The notes under the pieces: model-generated | What the model was told of the DNA's origin: nothing | Databases searched by the model: none | The model's input: only the letters and a program-made list of their open reading frames with translations | NCBI GenBank assembly: GCA_946480915.1 | Contig: CAMLLO010000002.1 | Span: 62,001-126,000 of the forward strand | Length of the DNA: 64,000 nucleotides | Source: an uncultured Sphingobacteriaceae bacterium | GTDB taxonomy: Bacteria > Bacteroidota > Bacteroidia > Sphingobacteriales > Sphingobacteriaceae | Reading direction: 5' to 3' | Position numbers and translations under genes: made by a program | In this document: one piece after another, positions 1 through 9,174 of the stretch | Layout of the letters: every line of letters starts with the position of its first letter | Numbering within the stretch: the first letter of the stretch is position 1

Positions 1-332
1 ACTTAAAAACAATACCTGTTTCAAATAGTACTCACCAAACCAAAAGTACGGTCAGCGCGGCAGATCCAAAAGTTTTGAGCAACGTTAAAGTATATCCTAA
101 CCCGGTATCTGATCATTTGAATCTTTCTTACTTTGTCAATAAGGATTCTAATGTTACCATAAAGATCATGGATATTCTTGGCAATGAAGTAGCAACTTTA
201 CTATCACAGCGTCTTTCCGCAGGCGAGCAGATAAACTCTTTCCCTATTTCTTCGTCTCTGAATAGCGGATATTATTTCATCCGACTTATCGTTGGTAACG
301 AAACTATCATAAAGAGAATTTCTGTACTCTAA
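1..332 (+). CDS. C-terminal part of a T9SS-secreted protein (type A sorting domain), 5' truncated
   Basis: The reading frame is open from the first bases of the window, so the gene starts upstream. The TTG at 75 is internal. The visible 109 residues end in a typical type A T9SS sorting domain: the VYPNPVSD motif, then a beta-rich stretch with DILG and GYYFIRL, ending in a basic tail with IIKRISVL. This domain directs export through the type IX secretion pore and is removed or anchored at the cell surface. The catalytic or binding part of the protein lies outside the window, so its function cannot be stated. Confidence 0.85.
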   Translation, partial: LKTIPVSNSTHQTKSTVSAADPKVLSNVKVYPNPVSDHLNLSYFVNKDSNVTIKIMDILGNEVATLLSQRLSAGEQINSFPISSSLNSGYYFIRLIVGNETIIKRISVL

Positions 333-371
333 TACCATTCAGGCATATTTATTAATATCTATCTTCGCAGC

Positions 372-983
372 ATGAAAATTATTGCTGTGGGGCGTAATTA
401 TACTGAACACGCCAAAGAGTTAAATAACGAAGTACCGGTTGCACCTGTCATTTTCATGAAACCCGATACCGCGGTTTTAAAAGATAACAAACCTTTCTAC
501 CTACCTGATTTCTCCGCAGAGATACATCATGAAATAGAACTTGTTCTCAAAATATCTAAAGAAGGCAAGCATATTTCGGAAAAATTCGCTGCAAACTATT
601 TTGAGGAAATTGGTTTGGGTATCGATTTTACTGCACGCGATATCCAACAAAAACATAAAGAAAAAGGTTTGCCCTGGGAGATCGCCAAGGCTTTTGATAA
701 TTCTGCTCCCGTAGGTCGTTTTGTTAGTAAAACCACATTTGAAAATTTGTACAACTTAAATTTTCACCTGGATATCAACGGAAAAACTGTTCAAGCTGGC
801 AACACAAAAGACCTTCTTTTTTCGTTTGAAAAGTTAATAACGTTTATTTCCCAATATATCACACTTAAAAAAGGGGATTTAATTTTCACCGGAACTCCCG
901 CAGGAGTTGGTAAAATCTTTATTGGCGATAAGTTAACTGGTTATCTGGAAAACGAAAAATTACTCGACTTTGAAATTAAATAA
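372..983 (+). CDS. Fumarylacetoacetate hydrolase family protein
   Basis: A 203-residue, single-domain member of the FAH fold, which cleaves or isomerises acylpyruvate-type compounds in aromatic or keto-acid metabolism. The family landmarks are present in order: MKIIAVGRNY at the N-terminus, the metal-binding acidic cluster in HHEIELVLKI (residues about 56-65), GLGIDFTARDIQ (about 84-95), and GDLIFTGTPAGVG near residue 180. The length matches short bacterial members (acylpyruvase/YcgM type). Its exact substrate cannot be read from sequence. The end overlaps the next gene by 14 bases, which suggests cotranscription. A TATCTTCG box lies just before the ATG, one mismatch from the Bacteroidetes -7 consensus, so the leader must be very short. 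Confidence 0.9.
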   Translation: MKIIAVGRNYTEHAKELNNEVPVAPVIFMKPDTAVLKDNKPFYLPDFSAEIHHEIELVLKISKEGKHISEKFAANYFEEIGLGIDFTARDIQQKHKEKGLPWEIAKAFDNSAPVGRFVSKTTFENLYNLNFHLDINGKTVQAGNTKDLLFSFEKLITFISQYITLKKGDLIFTGTPAGVGKIFIGDKLTGYLENEKLLDFEIK

Positions 984-2697
984 AAAAGCATTTTTAACTA
1001 CCCTTCTAAGCTTAGCTCTTCATTTTAGTCTGTTTTCTCAGGACACCTTAAAAAGCATTAACTATCCGAAAGGATTCAGAACTCCTTTGGATTTAGCCCC
1101 ATCTCTGGCAGGTTCTTTTGGCGAAATAAGGAGTAATCACTTTCATTCGGGCCTGGACTATAGAACCAACCAGCGTGAAGGCTATCCTGTTTATGCTGTG
1201 GCCGATGGTTTTATATCCAGGTTACGCGTACAGATCGGTGGGTTTGGAAACGCTGTATACATAAGCCATCCGAATGGATATACCTCTGTTTATGCACACT
1301 TACAACGCTTCAATACAACGATTGCCCGTACGGTTAAAGATTTACAGTACAGACGACAGGCTTTTGATGTTGATTTTCCACTTGCTTCGATAGAAATCCC
1401 TGTTAAAAAAGGGGAGATCATTGCCTGGTCTGGCAATACAGGAGGTTCGGCCGGCCCGCATCTGCATTTTGAACTTCGTGACTCCAAAACCGAAGAAACC
1501 ATTAATCCACAGCTCTTTGGAATTAGAATCCCCGACAATGTTAAACCGGTGTTGACAGGCTTGTACATGTACCGGCTTAATAATTATCCATTCTCAGAAA
1601 ATACACCAAGTCAATACTTCCAGATTACTGGTTCCAATGGAATATATTCATTGAATAAAAACCCGATAATAAATTTCAATAACGATGTAGCCTTTGGTAT
1701 AGTTGCTTATGATCAGCAGGTGAGCGGTGGAAATAAAAACGGCGTCTATTCTATAGAATTACTTCTCGACGACAACACAATTTACACATCCGTATTAGAA
1801 CGTTTCGCATTTGAGAATAGCAGAGCCATAAATTCACACATTGACTACCCGGCATTGATATTACATGGCAAGACCGTTCAAAAAAGTTTTGCAGAACCCG
1901 GCAATCCGCTAAGAATATACAAGAGCCTTGTCAACAACGGAATCGTAAACTTGCAGGACGATGCCGTCCATAACTTGCAATACATTGTAAAAGATGTAAA
2001 AGGCAATACCAGTATATTGAACTTCCGAATCAAAAGAAATAGTCAATCTATAATTCCTCACAAAGAGAACGATGGAATAAAATGGATTAAATATTCGGAT
2101 TCAACCGTTTACGAAGCTAACAAAATGAAAATAGCTATTCCCAAAGGGGTACTTTATAGCGATATAAACTTTAAATACTCTGTAAATAACAGGATATTAC
2201 CAGGCGCTTTTTCGATCATCCATAATATACATACCCGCTTAATTCCTGTACATAAAAATTATCATGTGTGGATAAAGCCAGACATTTTGTTACCAGAAGC
2301 GCTTCAGGACAAAGCTGTCATTGTCGATACTCGTGGTATATACCAGGGGGGTAGTTACGAGAATGGTTTTATACGAGCCAGTCCGAGAACTTTCGGAAGC
2401 TTTTACATCAAACTGGACACCACCGCCCCCATTATACGACCGGTTAATATTGCCGATGGTAAATCAATGGCTGGCATTAGTAAAATAATCCTTAAACTTT
2501 CGGATAACCTGTCTGGCATTCGCTCCTTTAAAGGAACAATAGATGGGCAATGGGTACTTTTTGAATATGACTCAAAAACCGCCACTTTATGGCATACCTT
2601 TGAAGACAATCTAAATCCGGGAAAGCATTTATTGCAATTTATCGCAAGCGATATGAAAATGAATACCAGTACATATAACGCAACTTTTTACAAATAA
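970..2697 (+). CDS. M23 family metallopeptidase, exported
   Basis: A 575-residue protein with an N-terminal signal peptide (hydrophobic residues about 7-22, then FSQDT), so it acts in the periplasm. The LytM/M23 domain spans about residues 50-185. It has the zinc ligands in HFHSGLDY (H59, D63) and in GPHLHFE (H164, H166). M23 enzymes cut peptidoglycan cross-links, or act as regulators when degenerate; here the ligands are intact. The remaining 390 residues are beta-rich and Ig-like, including a run near residue 480 with DTTAPIIRPVN, and resemble the C-terminal parts of other Bacteroidetes M23 proteins. The start is TTG, inside the preceding gene. The next gene begins 3 bases after the stop. 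Confidence 0.9.
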   Translation: MKLNKKAFLTTLLSLALHFSLFSQDTLKSINYPKGFRTPLDLAPSLAGSFGEIRSNHFHSGLDYRTNQREGYPVYAVADGFISRLRVQIGGFGNAVYISHPNGYTSVYAHLQRFNTTIARTVKDLQYRRQAFDVDFPLASIEIPVKKGEIIAWSGNTGGSAGPHLHFELRDSKTEETINPQLFGIRIPDNVKPVLTGLYMYRLNNYPFSENTPSQYFQITGSNGIYSLNKNPIINFNNDVAFGIVAYDQQVSGGNKNGVYSIELLLDDNTIYTSVLERFAFENSRAINSHIDYPALILHGKTVQKSFAEPGNPLRIYKSLVNNGIVNLQDDAVHNLQYIVKDVKGNTSILNFRIKRNSQSIIPHKENDGIKWIKYSDSTVYEANKMKIAIPKGVLYSDINFKYSVNNRILPGAFSIIHNIHTRLIPVHKNYHVWIKPDILLPEALQDKAVIVDTRGIYQGGSYENGFIRASPRTFGSFYIKLDTTAPIIRPVNIADGKSMAGISKIILKLSDNLSGIRSFKGTIDGQWVLFEYDSKTATLWHTFEDNLNPGKHLLQFIASDMKMNTSTYNATFYK

Positions 2698-2700
2698 ACT

Positions 2701-3165
2701 ATGGCTGAATTAAAAGAAGGCGATACAGCGCCGCAATTTACCGCACAAGACCAAAACGGAGACACCATCTCTTTAGGTGATTTTAAAGGAAAGGATGTGA
2801 TTTTATACTTCTATCCTAAAGATGACACACCGGGATGTACAGCAGAAGCTTGCGACTTCCGTGATAATTATCAGTCGCTGCAGGCGCAGGGCTTTAATGT
2901 AATTGGAGTAAGCACAGATGATGAGACATCACATAAAAAGTTTGTGAATAAATACCAGCTTCCGTTTACCCTGATCGCTGATACGGATAAAAGTATTGTA
3001 GAAGCTTATGGAGTATGGGTCGAGAAAAACATGTACGGTAAAAAATACATGGGAACAGCAAGAAAAACTTTTATAATTGATAAAGAAGGAAAAATCAAAA
3101 AGATTATCGATAAAGTGGATACCAAAGAATCATCCAAGCAAGTTTTGGAATTACTAAACAACTAG
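2701..3165 (+). CDS. bcp: Thioredoxin-dependent thiol peroxidase (bacterioferritin comigratory protein)
   Basis: A 154-residue peroxiredoxin of the BCP/PrxQ group. It reduces hydrogen peroxide and organic hydroperoxides in the cytoplasm, using thioredoxin as donor. The signature PKDDTPGCTAEACDFRD places the peroxidatic cysteine at residue 46 and the resolving cysteine at 51, five residues apart as in PrxQ-type enzymes. The TARKTFIIDKEGKI segment is the usual late motif. Length is standard. It starts 3 bases after the M23 gene, so it is probably the last gene of the operon that begins at 372. A strong hairpin follows. Confidence 0.96.
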   Translation: MAELKEGDTAPQFTAQDQNGDTISLGDFKGKDVILYFYPKDDTPGCTAEACDFRDNYQSLQAQGFNVIGVSTDDETSHKKFVNKYQLPFTLIADTDKSIVEAYGVWVEKNMYGKKYMGTARKTFIIDKEGKIKKIIDKVDTKESSKQVLELLNN

Positions 3166-3169
3166 CTCG

Positions 3170-3206
3170 AATAAGCAATTGAATTAAATCAATTGCTTAT
3201 TTTCTT
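3170..3206. terminator. Bidirectional terminator between bcp and the T9SS operon
   Basis: A 13-base-pair perfect stem (3170-3182 with 3189-3201) and a 6-base loop (ATTAAA). It is followed by a T-rich run on the plus strand and preceded by A-rich sequence that serves the minus strand. It sits between two convergent genes and overlaps the stop codon of the minus-strand one. Confidence 0.8.
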
Positions 3207-5176
3207 TTAAAGGGAGCGGTTGAAGTAGTGATACTTGCCATCGGGTTTATTTTAACTACCTTAAACTCGGTTCTTCTGTTGAGTTGATGATCTTTTATAG
3301 AACATTTAACTCCGTCTCTGCAACGATTGAGCAGTTCTGTTTCGCCCAGACCAACTGCTGATAACCTTGACGATCCAACACCTTTTTTTACCAGATAATT
3401 TACCGCTGACTGTGCTCGTTTTTGCGACAACCATTGGTTGTAGACAGCTTTGCCTCTCGAATCAGTATGAGACCGAAGCTCTACGTTAATATTTGGCATA
3501 TTTGACATAAAAGATGCAACTTTATTTAATTCGGCAGCTGCATCAGGTCTGATACTCCACTTATTGAAATTATAATAGATATTTTGAAGTTTCACCATAT
3601 AGGTGTCGTCTTTCGCACGCTCAAGCTCAAACTTGACATTAAATACAGTTGATTCAGTAAGTCCGATAGTTGAAATACTACCTTCCTGTTTCGAATAATA
3701 TTGAGTCTGATTTCCGGTAATAATATATTCCATTTCGGGCTCTAAATCAAAATGAAACTTTCCCTGAACATCAGAAATTGTACTTACCTGCTGATTAGTG
3801 GTTCTATTTAAAAGAACCACTTCTACATTACTTAAAATGGTACCTGTTGACTTATCGCTTACTTCGCCATCAATGGCGAAAAACAAGGCCGTTTTCTGAG
3901 GAACGATATTGAATGTGTAAATATCATCTAATCCCAATCCTCCGGAACGGTTGGAAGATAAATAACCATTTAGATCATCGGTAAAAAGAATCCCGAAATC
4001 ATCGTTCGACGAGTTAATGGGTGCTTTAAGGTTTTCTGCCAGTTCAAACTCATTATAAGCTCCCACGGCGGTGAGAATGTCCAACCCTCCCATCCCAACG
4101 TGTCCTTTTGATGAAAAATACAAACGGCCATCCTTTCTGACAACAGGAAAAACATCATCATCCGAAGTATTAACGTTCGGCCCGCAATTTACCGGAGCGC
4201 CCCATGAACCATCGGCTTGTTTTTGAGAAGCATAAAGATCCATTCCACCACGGCCACCCGGCATATCGGACGCAAAATAAAGAATTGCACCATTTGGCGA
4301 TAAAGCGGGATGCTGAACCGAGTAACTGGCACTGTTTAAAGAAAGGGGCTTAGGTGCCGACCAGTCTGAACCACTTTTTGTGGCAAAGTATATTTTTTTT
4401 GTAGGAAATGGAGATTTCTTCTTTTTGCCTTTAGGTGATTCAGTCAGGGTGAAATAGACTGTATCTCCTGAGGCTGTAAACGCGGCTGGACCGGTATGAT
4501 ATTCCTGGTTTAAGCTCGGCATCAGGGAAACGTCGAACGATTCACCTTTTTTTGTCGCCTGGTATAATTTTAAATATGGATTTCCGGTCCACCCGTACAC
4601 TACCACTTTCTTCTTGTCTTCCGCACTTTTCAAAAACCACCTGTCAGAGGTAAAAACCAGGTTCTCCTTATATTTTACAGGCGAAAATTCAGAGTTTTCG
4701 CTATTTAAGGCTTTAGCATTTTCTATGTGGACATTTGGATCAGGATTTTCTGCCCACATTCTTCCAACTTCTGTAGAATTGGCAAAACGGGTTGCTTCTT
4801 CCATCATTGAAGGAAGTTTCTGCCCGTAGAGAAGGTAATTTTTCTTTGCTTCCTCAAACTTTCCGTTTTGCTTAAGAGCATCGGCATAAAACTTATAATT
4901 AACAGCATCTGCTCCAGGGAAAGTGAGAACTTTGGCGTACGCCTTTTCCGCACCTTTTGAATCATTTATAAACCGATAACAATTAGCGAGTTTTTGCGCT
5001 ACTTCAAGGCTTGGCTTTTTTTGCATCACCTTCTCATAAATAGCTAAAGCAAGCTTATAATCATACGTTTCATAGTATTTATTAGCTTGCTTGATGTTGT
5101 CAGAAAAGATATTCCGGGGAGCGAAATAAACAATAGAACAGATAAAAGATACTAAAACAATCTTTTTATATTTCAT
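3197..5176 (-). CDS. PorE-like OmpA family protein (TPR, beta-propeller, CRD, OmpA domains)
   Basis: A 659-residue exported protein with the domain order of PorE. TPR-like repeats come first (about residues 25-130), then PD40/WD40-like propeller repeats (about 160-420, with repeated SPNG..YFASD and VRKDGRLYFSS motifs). A carboxypeptidase-regulatory-like beta-sandwich follows (about 430-520), and a C-terminal OmpA peptidoglycan-binding domain (YYNFNKWSIRPDA; HTDSRGK; NRRTEF). PorE anchors the T9SS trans-envelope complex to peptidoglycan. The ATG at 5176 gives a clean signal peptide and is preferred over the TTG 12 bases upstream. It is the last gene of a four-gene operon, directly behind PorP/SprF, its usual partner. 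Confidence 0.9.
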   Translation of the reverse strand: MKYKKIVLVSFICSIVYFAPRNIFSDNIKQANKYYETYDYKLALAIYEKVMQKKPSLEVAQKLANCYRFINDSKGAEKAYAKVLTFPGADAVNYKFYADALKQNGKFEEAKKNYLLYGQKLPSMMEEATRFANSTEVGRMWAENPDPNVHIENAKALNSENSEFSPVKYKENLVFTSDRWFLKSAEDKKKVVVYGWTGNPYLKLYQATKKGESFDVSLMPSLNQEYHTGPAAFTASGDTVYFTLTESPKGKKKKSPFPTKKIYFATKSGSDWSAPKPLSLNSASYSVQHPALSPNGAILYFASDMPGGRGGMDLYASQKQADGSWGAPVNCGPNVNTSDDDVFPVVRKDGRLYFSSKGHVGMGGLDILTAVGAYNEFELAENLKAPINSSNDDFGILFTDDLNGYLSSNRSGGLGLDDIYTFNIVPQKTALFFAIDGEVSDKSTGTILSNVEVVLLNRTTNQQVSTISDVQGKFHFDLEPEMEYIITGNQTQYYSKQEGSISTIGLTESTVFNVKFELERAKDDTYMVKLQNIYYNFNKWSIRPDAAAELNKVASFMSNMPNINVELRSHTDSRGKAVYNQWLSQKRAQSAVNYLVKKGVGSSRLSAVGLGETELLNRCRDGVKCSIKDHQLNRRTEFKVVKINPMASITTSTAPFKRK

Positions 5177-5188
5177 TGGAGCACACAA

Positions 5189-6160
5189 TTAAAAGTAGCG
5201 TGGTGTAAGTAGCGCACTTTTTTTGTTTGCATTTAAGATTAAGCCTAAAGATATTTCATGTGTTCCATTTGTATAATCACCTAAATCGGAAAGAGAGTAA
5301 TCATACGAATAACCAACACGAAGATTTTTAAGAACAAATGCTTCTACCACACCTACCACCGAATTTTGGTTAAAAGTGCTACTATTCCAACTAGTTTTTT
5401 TCCACAAGTTAACACCCGTCCTGTATGAAGCTCCTAACCATACCGATTCTTTGACCAAAACAAATGAGTTAAGATCCACACTAGTAGGGCCTTTCGTATC
5501 TTCTTTGATTAAAAAGGATGGCTTTAATTTAAAGTTCGGATTGAGGTCAAATAAATAGCCGGCTGTTAAGAAATAATGTCTACCCTGCCTTGCAATAGTA
5601 TTTTTACCGACCTGTTGATAATTAATTGAATTAGATATCAGGTTCGTCGCAGAAAGTCCTGCATAGAATTTGGAATTACTATAATGCACTCCGGCTCTTG
5701 CATCAGGAACAAAATAAGTTTGTTTATTTGCAAAGTTTTCATCCGTTTCATCCTGTACCAGCGCATCAGCTGAGTTTAGAGTAAACTGTCCAACGCCGAT
5801 TGAAATACCTAAAGCCAGCCGTGCATCCTCTCCTACCGGAATGCGATAGGCATAATTTGCGTGTGCAGAAGTTTGTCTCTGTAATCCTGCTTTATCATTA
5901 ACCAGGGAGAAACCTAAACCTATCTTTTTGTCTACGCCAAAAGCTGCGTCAGCTATAAGCGACTGTGTTTTTGGAGCACCTTCAAAACCTGTCCATTGGT
6001 CGCGGTGGAGTAAACTAATGTTTTTAGTTTCACGATAACCAGCGTAGGCAGGGTTAATAACCAGAGTATTAAACATATACTGGCTAAATTGTGCATCTTG
6101 CTGAGAAAACGCGGGCTTTATGAGTATTAATAGAAAGGTGAGCGTTAAATATGGTTTCAT
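5189..6160 (-). CDS. PorP/SprF family type IX secretion membrane protein
   Basis: A 323-residue outer-membrane beta-barrel with a signal peptide (cleavage near PAFSQQ). The family hallmark directly after the signal is QFSQYMFNTLVINPAYAG, followed by HRDQWTGFEGAPKT. Later strands alternate hydrophobic and polar residues, and the protein ends in an aromatic residue (PRYF). PorP/SprF paralogues are usually coded beside T9SS cargo with type B sorting domains and help deliver or attach that cargo. That is exactly the layout here: the upstream gene codes such a cargo, and PorE follows 12 bases downstream. Confidence 0.93.
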   Translation of the reverse strand: MKPYLTLTFLLILIKPAFSQQDAQFSQYMFNTLVINPAYAGYRETKNISLLHRDQWTGFEGAPKTQSLIADAAFGVDKKIGLGFSLVNDKAGLQRQTSAHANYAYRIPVGEDARLALGISIGVGQFTLNSADALVQDETDENFANKQTYFVPDARAGVHYSNSKFYAGLSATNLISNSINYQQVGKNTIARQGRHYFLTAGYLFDLNPNFKLKPSFLIKEDTKGPTSVDLNSFVLVKESVWLGASYRTGVNLWKKTSWNSSTFNQNSVVGVVEAFVLKNLRVGYSYDYSLSDLGDYTNGTHEISLGLILNANKKSALLTPRYF

Positions 6161-6161
6161 A

Positions 6162-7415
6162 TTAATTCTTTTTAATCATTGTAATAAATCCTTTGAACAC
6201 GCGGGATTGATTCTCGATTGTTGCGGTTAATACGTAATAATAGGTGCCAGGTTGCAAATTACCACCATCCCAGGCAGTAGCGTTAGAATATCCTTTCGCA
6301 CTGTACACTTCATCTCCCCAGCGATTATAGATACTAAGTTTGTTATCTGGATACAAATCAATGTTATTGATCATCCAGACGTCGTTTTTATTATCTCCGT
6401 CGGGAGAAAATGCATTGTAAAACGTAAATGGATTAACCCCGCCAATTTCAGAGCTGAACGTAAACGGAAGATTATGAAATGGCTGTAATGCAGTGTACTT
6501 TATACTGGTATTTAATGATTCAGCACGAAGGTCGTCGCCAAAAGAACCACTTACCACTGTTGACGGCGCGGCTTTCTCCCATTTTAAGAAATTTGTCCAG
6601 TTTACCAGCTGTGTATAGTTGTTGTCGATTATTGAATTTTGATAAAAAGTAATGTCACAATTAGAGCTACCTGCGTTTTGTCCTAATATAAAATAATACT
6701 TATCAGACACGGTTTTTACATCGAATCGCTTCTTTGTTTTATCATAACCGGCATTTGTAGGATCATCGTTTATCAATGAGGCAGAGAATGTATTCGGAGA
6801 AGCATTTTCCGGCTTAATGTCTAAGGGACGGTAAAGGGGATTAATTCCGGGCAATACAGGGTTGGAGGTAGCGCTTCCAAGTGGAAAGAGATATGATGAA
6901 TTGGAGTTTGTGTTCCGAATCAAAGCTCCTTTCGCGGTAGTAATAAAACCGGTACCGGCAGTGCTGCTTGGATCTACATCACGAACAACAGCTCCGGAAC
7001 TTGGGTTGGTAATATGGATAGTATAATCACCAGCATCAAGGCGTCTATTTCCCAGAGATAAAATTCCGGCTACGTCGATGTCTGTTTTAAGCGCTTTATC
7101 TCCATTAGAAAGTGCTAAGCTTGGAAATACAATCCGGGAACCGGCAATTTCCTGAGAACCTCCCGAAAGGGCAACTGTTCCTTTAGATTGGTTGTCGAAA
7201 ACAACGGACGTTAGATCACTGTTGGTAAACGTTCCTGTAACTTCCAGCTTCCCATCATTCAAAACAGTCCCGTTCTTATTGATGAAATCACAAGAGACAT
7301 ATATCAGGCTGTTTTCGGATAAGGCTAGAGCGTTACCGGAGTTTACTAGTTGGGCGTAGCTGGTTGTGGAGAGCGATCCGCAAAAAGCCAAAACAAATAT
7401 TATTGACTTTTTCAT
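6162..7415 (-). CDS. T9SS cargo with gliding-motility-associated C-terminal (type B) sorting domain
   Basis: A 417-residue secreted protein. It has a signal peptide (about residues 1-21, ending SYAQ) and a repetitive beta-rich middle without a recognisable enzyme domain. The C-terminus carries the type B domain: FYNAFSPDGDNKNDVWMI, then LSIYNRWGDEVY, WDGG and GTYYYVLT. Type B cargos usually depend on a neighbouring PorP/SprF protein, and one begins 1 base downstream. The upstream collagen-like gene ends only 2 bases before this start. The protein is probably displayed on the surface as an adhesin or structural protein; that role is inferred from context. Confidence 0.88.
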   Translation of the reverse strand: MKKSIIFVLAFCGSLSTTSYAQLVNSGNALALSENSLIYVSCDFINKNGTVLNDGKLEVTGTFTNSDLTSVVFDNQSKGTVALSGGSQEIAGSRIVFPSLALSNGDKALKTDIDVAGILSLGNRRLDAGDYTIHITNPSSGAVVRDVDPSSTAGTGFITTAKGALIRNTNSNSSYLFPLGSATSNPVLPGINPLYRPLDIKPENASPNTFSASLINDDPTNAGYDKTKKRFDVKTVSDKYYFILGQNAGSSNCDITFYQNSIIDNNYTQLVNWTNFLKWEKAAPSTVVSGSFGDDLRAESLNTSIKYTALQPFHNLPFTFSSEIGGVNPFTFYNAFSPDGDNKNDVWMINNIDLYPDNKLSIYNRWGDEVYSAKGYSNATAWDGGNLQPGTYYYVLTATIENQSRVFKGFITMIKKN

Positions 7416-7417
7416 AA

Positions 7418-8977
7418 TTATTGAATTACAGTTACATTAAAAGCTAAACTAGCTGGCGCATACACCGCGCCTGAAAGATTATGAAGTTTAATTTCAACTG
7501 TATTCTGGCTAACAATTCTAGCGTATGCAATTAGTACTCCGTTAGGTAATTCTACCGTTGGTGAAACGGATACACTGCCTGTTGTTGCAGCACCTTGAAC
7601 AGTAAGAGTAACCTTTCCACTATTATTAGTGTTTATATTAGGCACTATATTCACATTTTTTGTGCCTCTCAATACCTGATTTATCGCTGTTCCTCCCTGC
7701 CCGATAATAACATCTCCATTTACTTCTAACTTTGCTCTTGGATCATTGGTATTTATACCAACGTTACCTACAGTCGTAGGGTCTATATTATCGCCTACTA
7801 AACGAAGTCGTTCAATATTAGCAGTTTTTAGTATTAAATCCTTATTATCCGTGGTTCCGATAAAAGCTGACGCCAAAGTTGAACCATTACCACTTAATGA
7901 CCATGCATTTGTAGGATTTATGGAAGTACCTGTACTAGTCCAGGCCCCATTTGATTTCTCCCAAATCGTATTTGTAGAACTATCAAAATACATATCGCCA
8001 TCAACAGCTGCTGCTGGGGAGCCGGCTGTAGGAGGAATTGTACCAGTATACCATTTGGCACCAGGAGACCCAGCAGGTCCAGTTAAGCCAATTGGGCCTT
8101 GTGGACCAGTTGCACCATCAGCACCGGCGGGGCCAGTTAAGCCAATCGGGCCTTGTGGACCGGTTGCACCATCAGCACCGGCGGGACCAGTTAAACCAAT
8201 CGGACCTTGGGGGCCAATTGCACCATCAGCACCGGCGGGGCCGGTTAAACCGATCGGGCCTTGTGGACCGGTTGCACCATCAGCACCAGCAGGACCTGTT
8301 AAGCCAATTGCGCCTTGCGGACCTTGAGGACCAGCAGGACCTTCAGGACCAGCGGGACCAGTTACGCCAGCAGGACCCTGAGGACCAGCCGGACCAGTTG
8401 CACCGGCAGGACCAGTTGCACCCTGTGGTCCTTGAGGTCCAGCTATTCCTGTTGTTAAATTTGCAACTGAAGACCAGCTGCTTGCTCCTCTTTTGTAAAC
8501 AGCTCCCGTAGTATTGTTAAGATAGTAATCACCTTCTTTTGCCCCGGCAGGTTCAGTAGCTGTTGCAGGTGGTGCAAGGCTTCCATTAAACCATGTTGCT
8601 CCAGCAATGCCAGGGATACCTTGAGGGCCAGTAGCACCCGCTACACCGCCAATCTCCGCCCAATTATCATCCTTCCAAACATTAAATGCTTTGTCATCAA
8701 TATTATAAATAAGCATTCCGTTATACGCTATATTTGAAATGGTTGGTGTCAATAAAGCATCCCGCTGCACCTCAGTGAGGCGCGGAATCAATAAGCCCTT
8801 TTCCGATGAAACAATATCCAAAATTGCTTTATCACTAGGGGTTGAAGTTCCAATTCCAACAGAACCAGTTTGAGCATTTGCAGCAAGCATTACGCCTAAA
8901 CAAAAAGCTAGGGCAAAAGAAAATCTGATTATTCTTTTGTTTGCATTGAGAGTGAAGGTGGGTAGAGATAGTCCCAT
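7418..8977 (-). CDS. Collagen-like surface protein with Gly-X-Y repeats
   Basis: A 519-residue exported protein (hydrophobic signal about 16-35, ending ANAQ). The N-terminal part carries a [16 protein letters not shown] motif common in Bacteroidetes surface and tail-fibre-like proteins. Two copies of a small WxxGxxPP..GDxYxx module flank a central triple-helix region of Gly-X-Y repeats (about residues 175-310). Within that region an 18-residue unit ([18 protein letters not shown]) is repeated about four times. The C-terminal 150 residues are non-collagenous and beta-rich. It has no recognisable T9SS sorting domain, so its export route is open. It is the first gene of the PorP-PorE operon and likely builds a fibrous surface structure. 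Confidence 0.85.
   Translation of the reverse strand: MGLSLPTFTLNANKRIIRFSFALAFCLGVMLAANAQTGSVGIGTSTPSDKAILDIVSSEKGLLIPRLTEVQRDALLTPTISNIAYNGMLIYNIDDKAFNVWKDDNWAEIGGVAGATGPQGIPGIAGATWFNGSLAPPATATEPAGAKEGDYYLNNTTGAVYKRGASSWSSVANLTTGIAGPQGPQGATGPAGATGPAGPQGPAGVTGPAGPEGPAGPQGPQGAIGLTGPAGADGATGPQGPIGLTGPAGADGAIGPQGPIGLTGPAGADGATGPQGPIGLTGPAGADGATGPQGPIGLTGPAGSPGAKWYTGTIPPTAGSPAAAVDGDMYFDSSTNTIWEKSNGAWTSTGTSINPTNAWSLSGNGSTLASAFIGTTDNKDLILKTANIERLRLVGDNIDPTTVGNVGINTNDPRAKLEVNGDVIIGQGGTAINQVLRGTKNVNIVPNINTNNSGKVTLTVQGAATTGSVSVSPTVELPNGVLIAYARIVSQNTVEIKLHNLSGAVYAPASLAFNVTVIQ
8076..8320. repeat. 54-bp tandem repeat within the collagen-like gene
   Basis: Four full copies of a 54-base unit (starting at about 8076, 8130, 8184 and 8238) plus a partial fifth. 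The copies differ at a few third-codon positions. Each unit codes 18 residues, so gain or loss of a unit keeps the reading frame and would change only the length of the collagen stalk. Confidence 0.85.
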
Positions 8978-9044
8978 ATTAGTTTAAGTTTTGATAAGAT
9001 GCGTTAATAATATTCGTTGCTTTATAATTAAGTATTTTAATATA

Positions 9045-9074
9045 CAAATATGCACTTCTACGATCCGTGCCAAA
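9045..9074 (-). promoter_or_regulatory. Promoter of the collagen/T9SS operon
   Basis: On the minus strand a TTTG (9071-9074) is followed by an 18-base spacer and CATATTTG (9045-9052), one mismatch from the Bacteroidetes -7 box TAnnTTTG. This puts the transcript start near 9038 and gives a leader of about 60 bases before the collagen-like gene. Confidence 0.6.
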
Positions 9075-9148
9075 TTAAGGTTGCACTTATTAACATATTA
9101 TTGTTAATAAAATGCTGTCCATCATTCCTCGCATTCCATTTTAATATT

Positions 9149-9156
9149 TACTTTTG
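9149..9156 (+). promoter_or_regulatory. -7 promoter box of the transketolase operon
   Basis: TACTTTTG matches TAnnTTTG exactly and lies 18 bases before the ATG at 9175. It contains the TTG that would otherwise be the longest start of the transketolase gene, so that TTG is very unlikely to be translated. No clear -33 TTTG is seen at the usual spacing. Confidence 0.55.
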
Positions 9157-9174
9157 CCGGATTATATACTTGAT

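Noticed and set aside
7746..8511. Long plus-strand open frames opposite the collagen-like gene
   Set aside because: They are antisense shadows of the Gly-X-Y repeats. The repeat has no stops in several frames, and the minus-strand frame has the signal peptide and family features.
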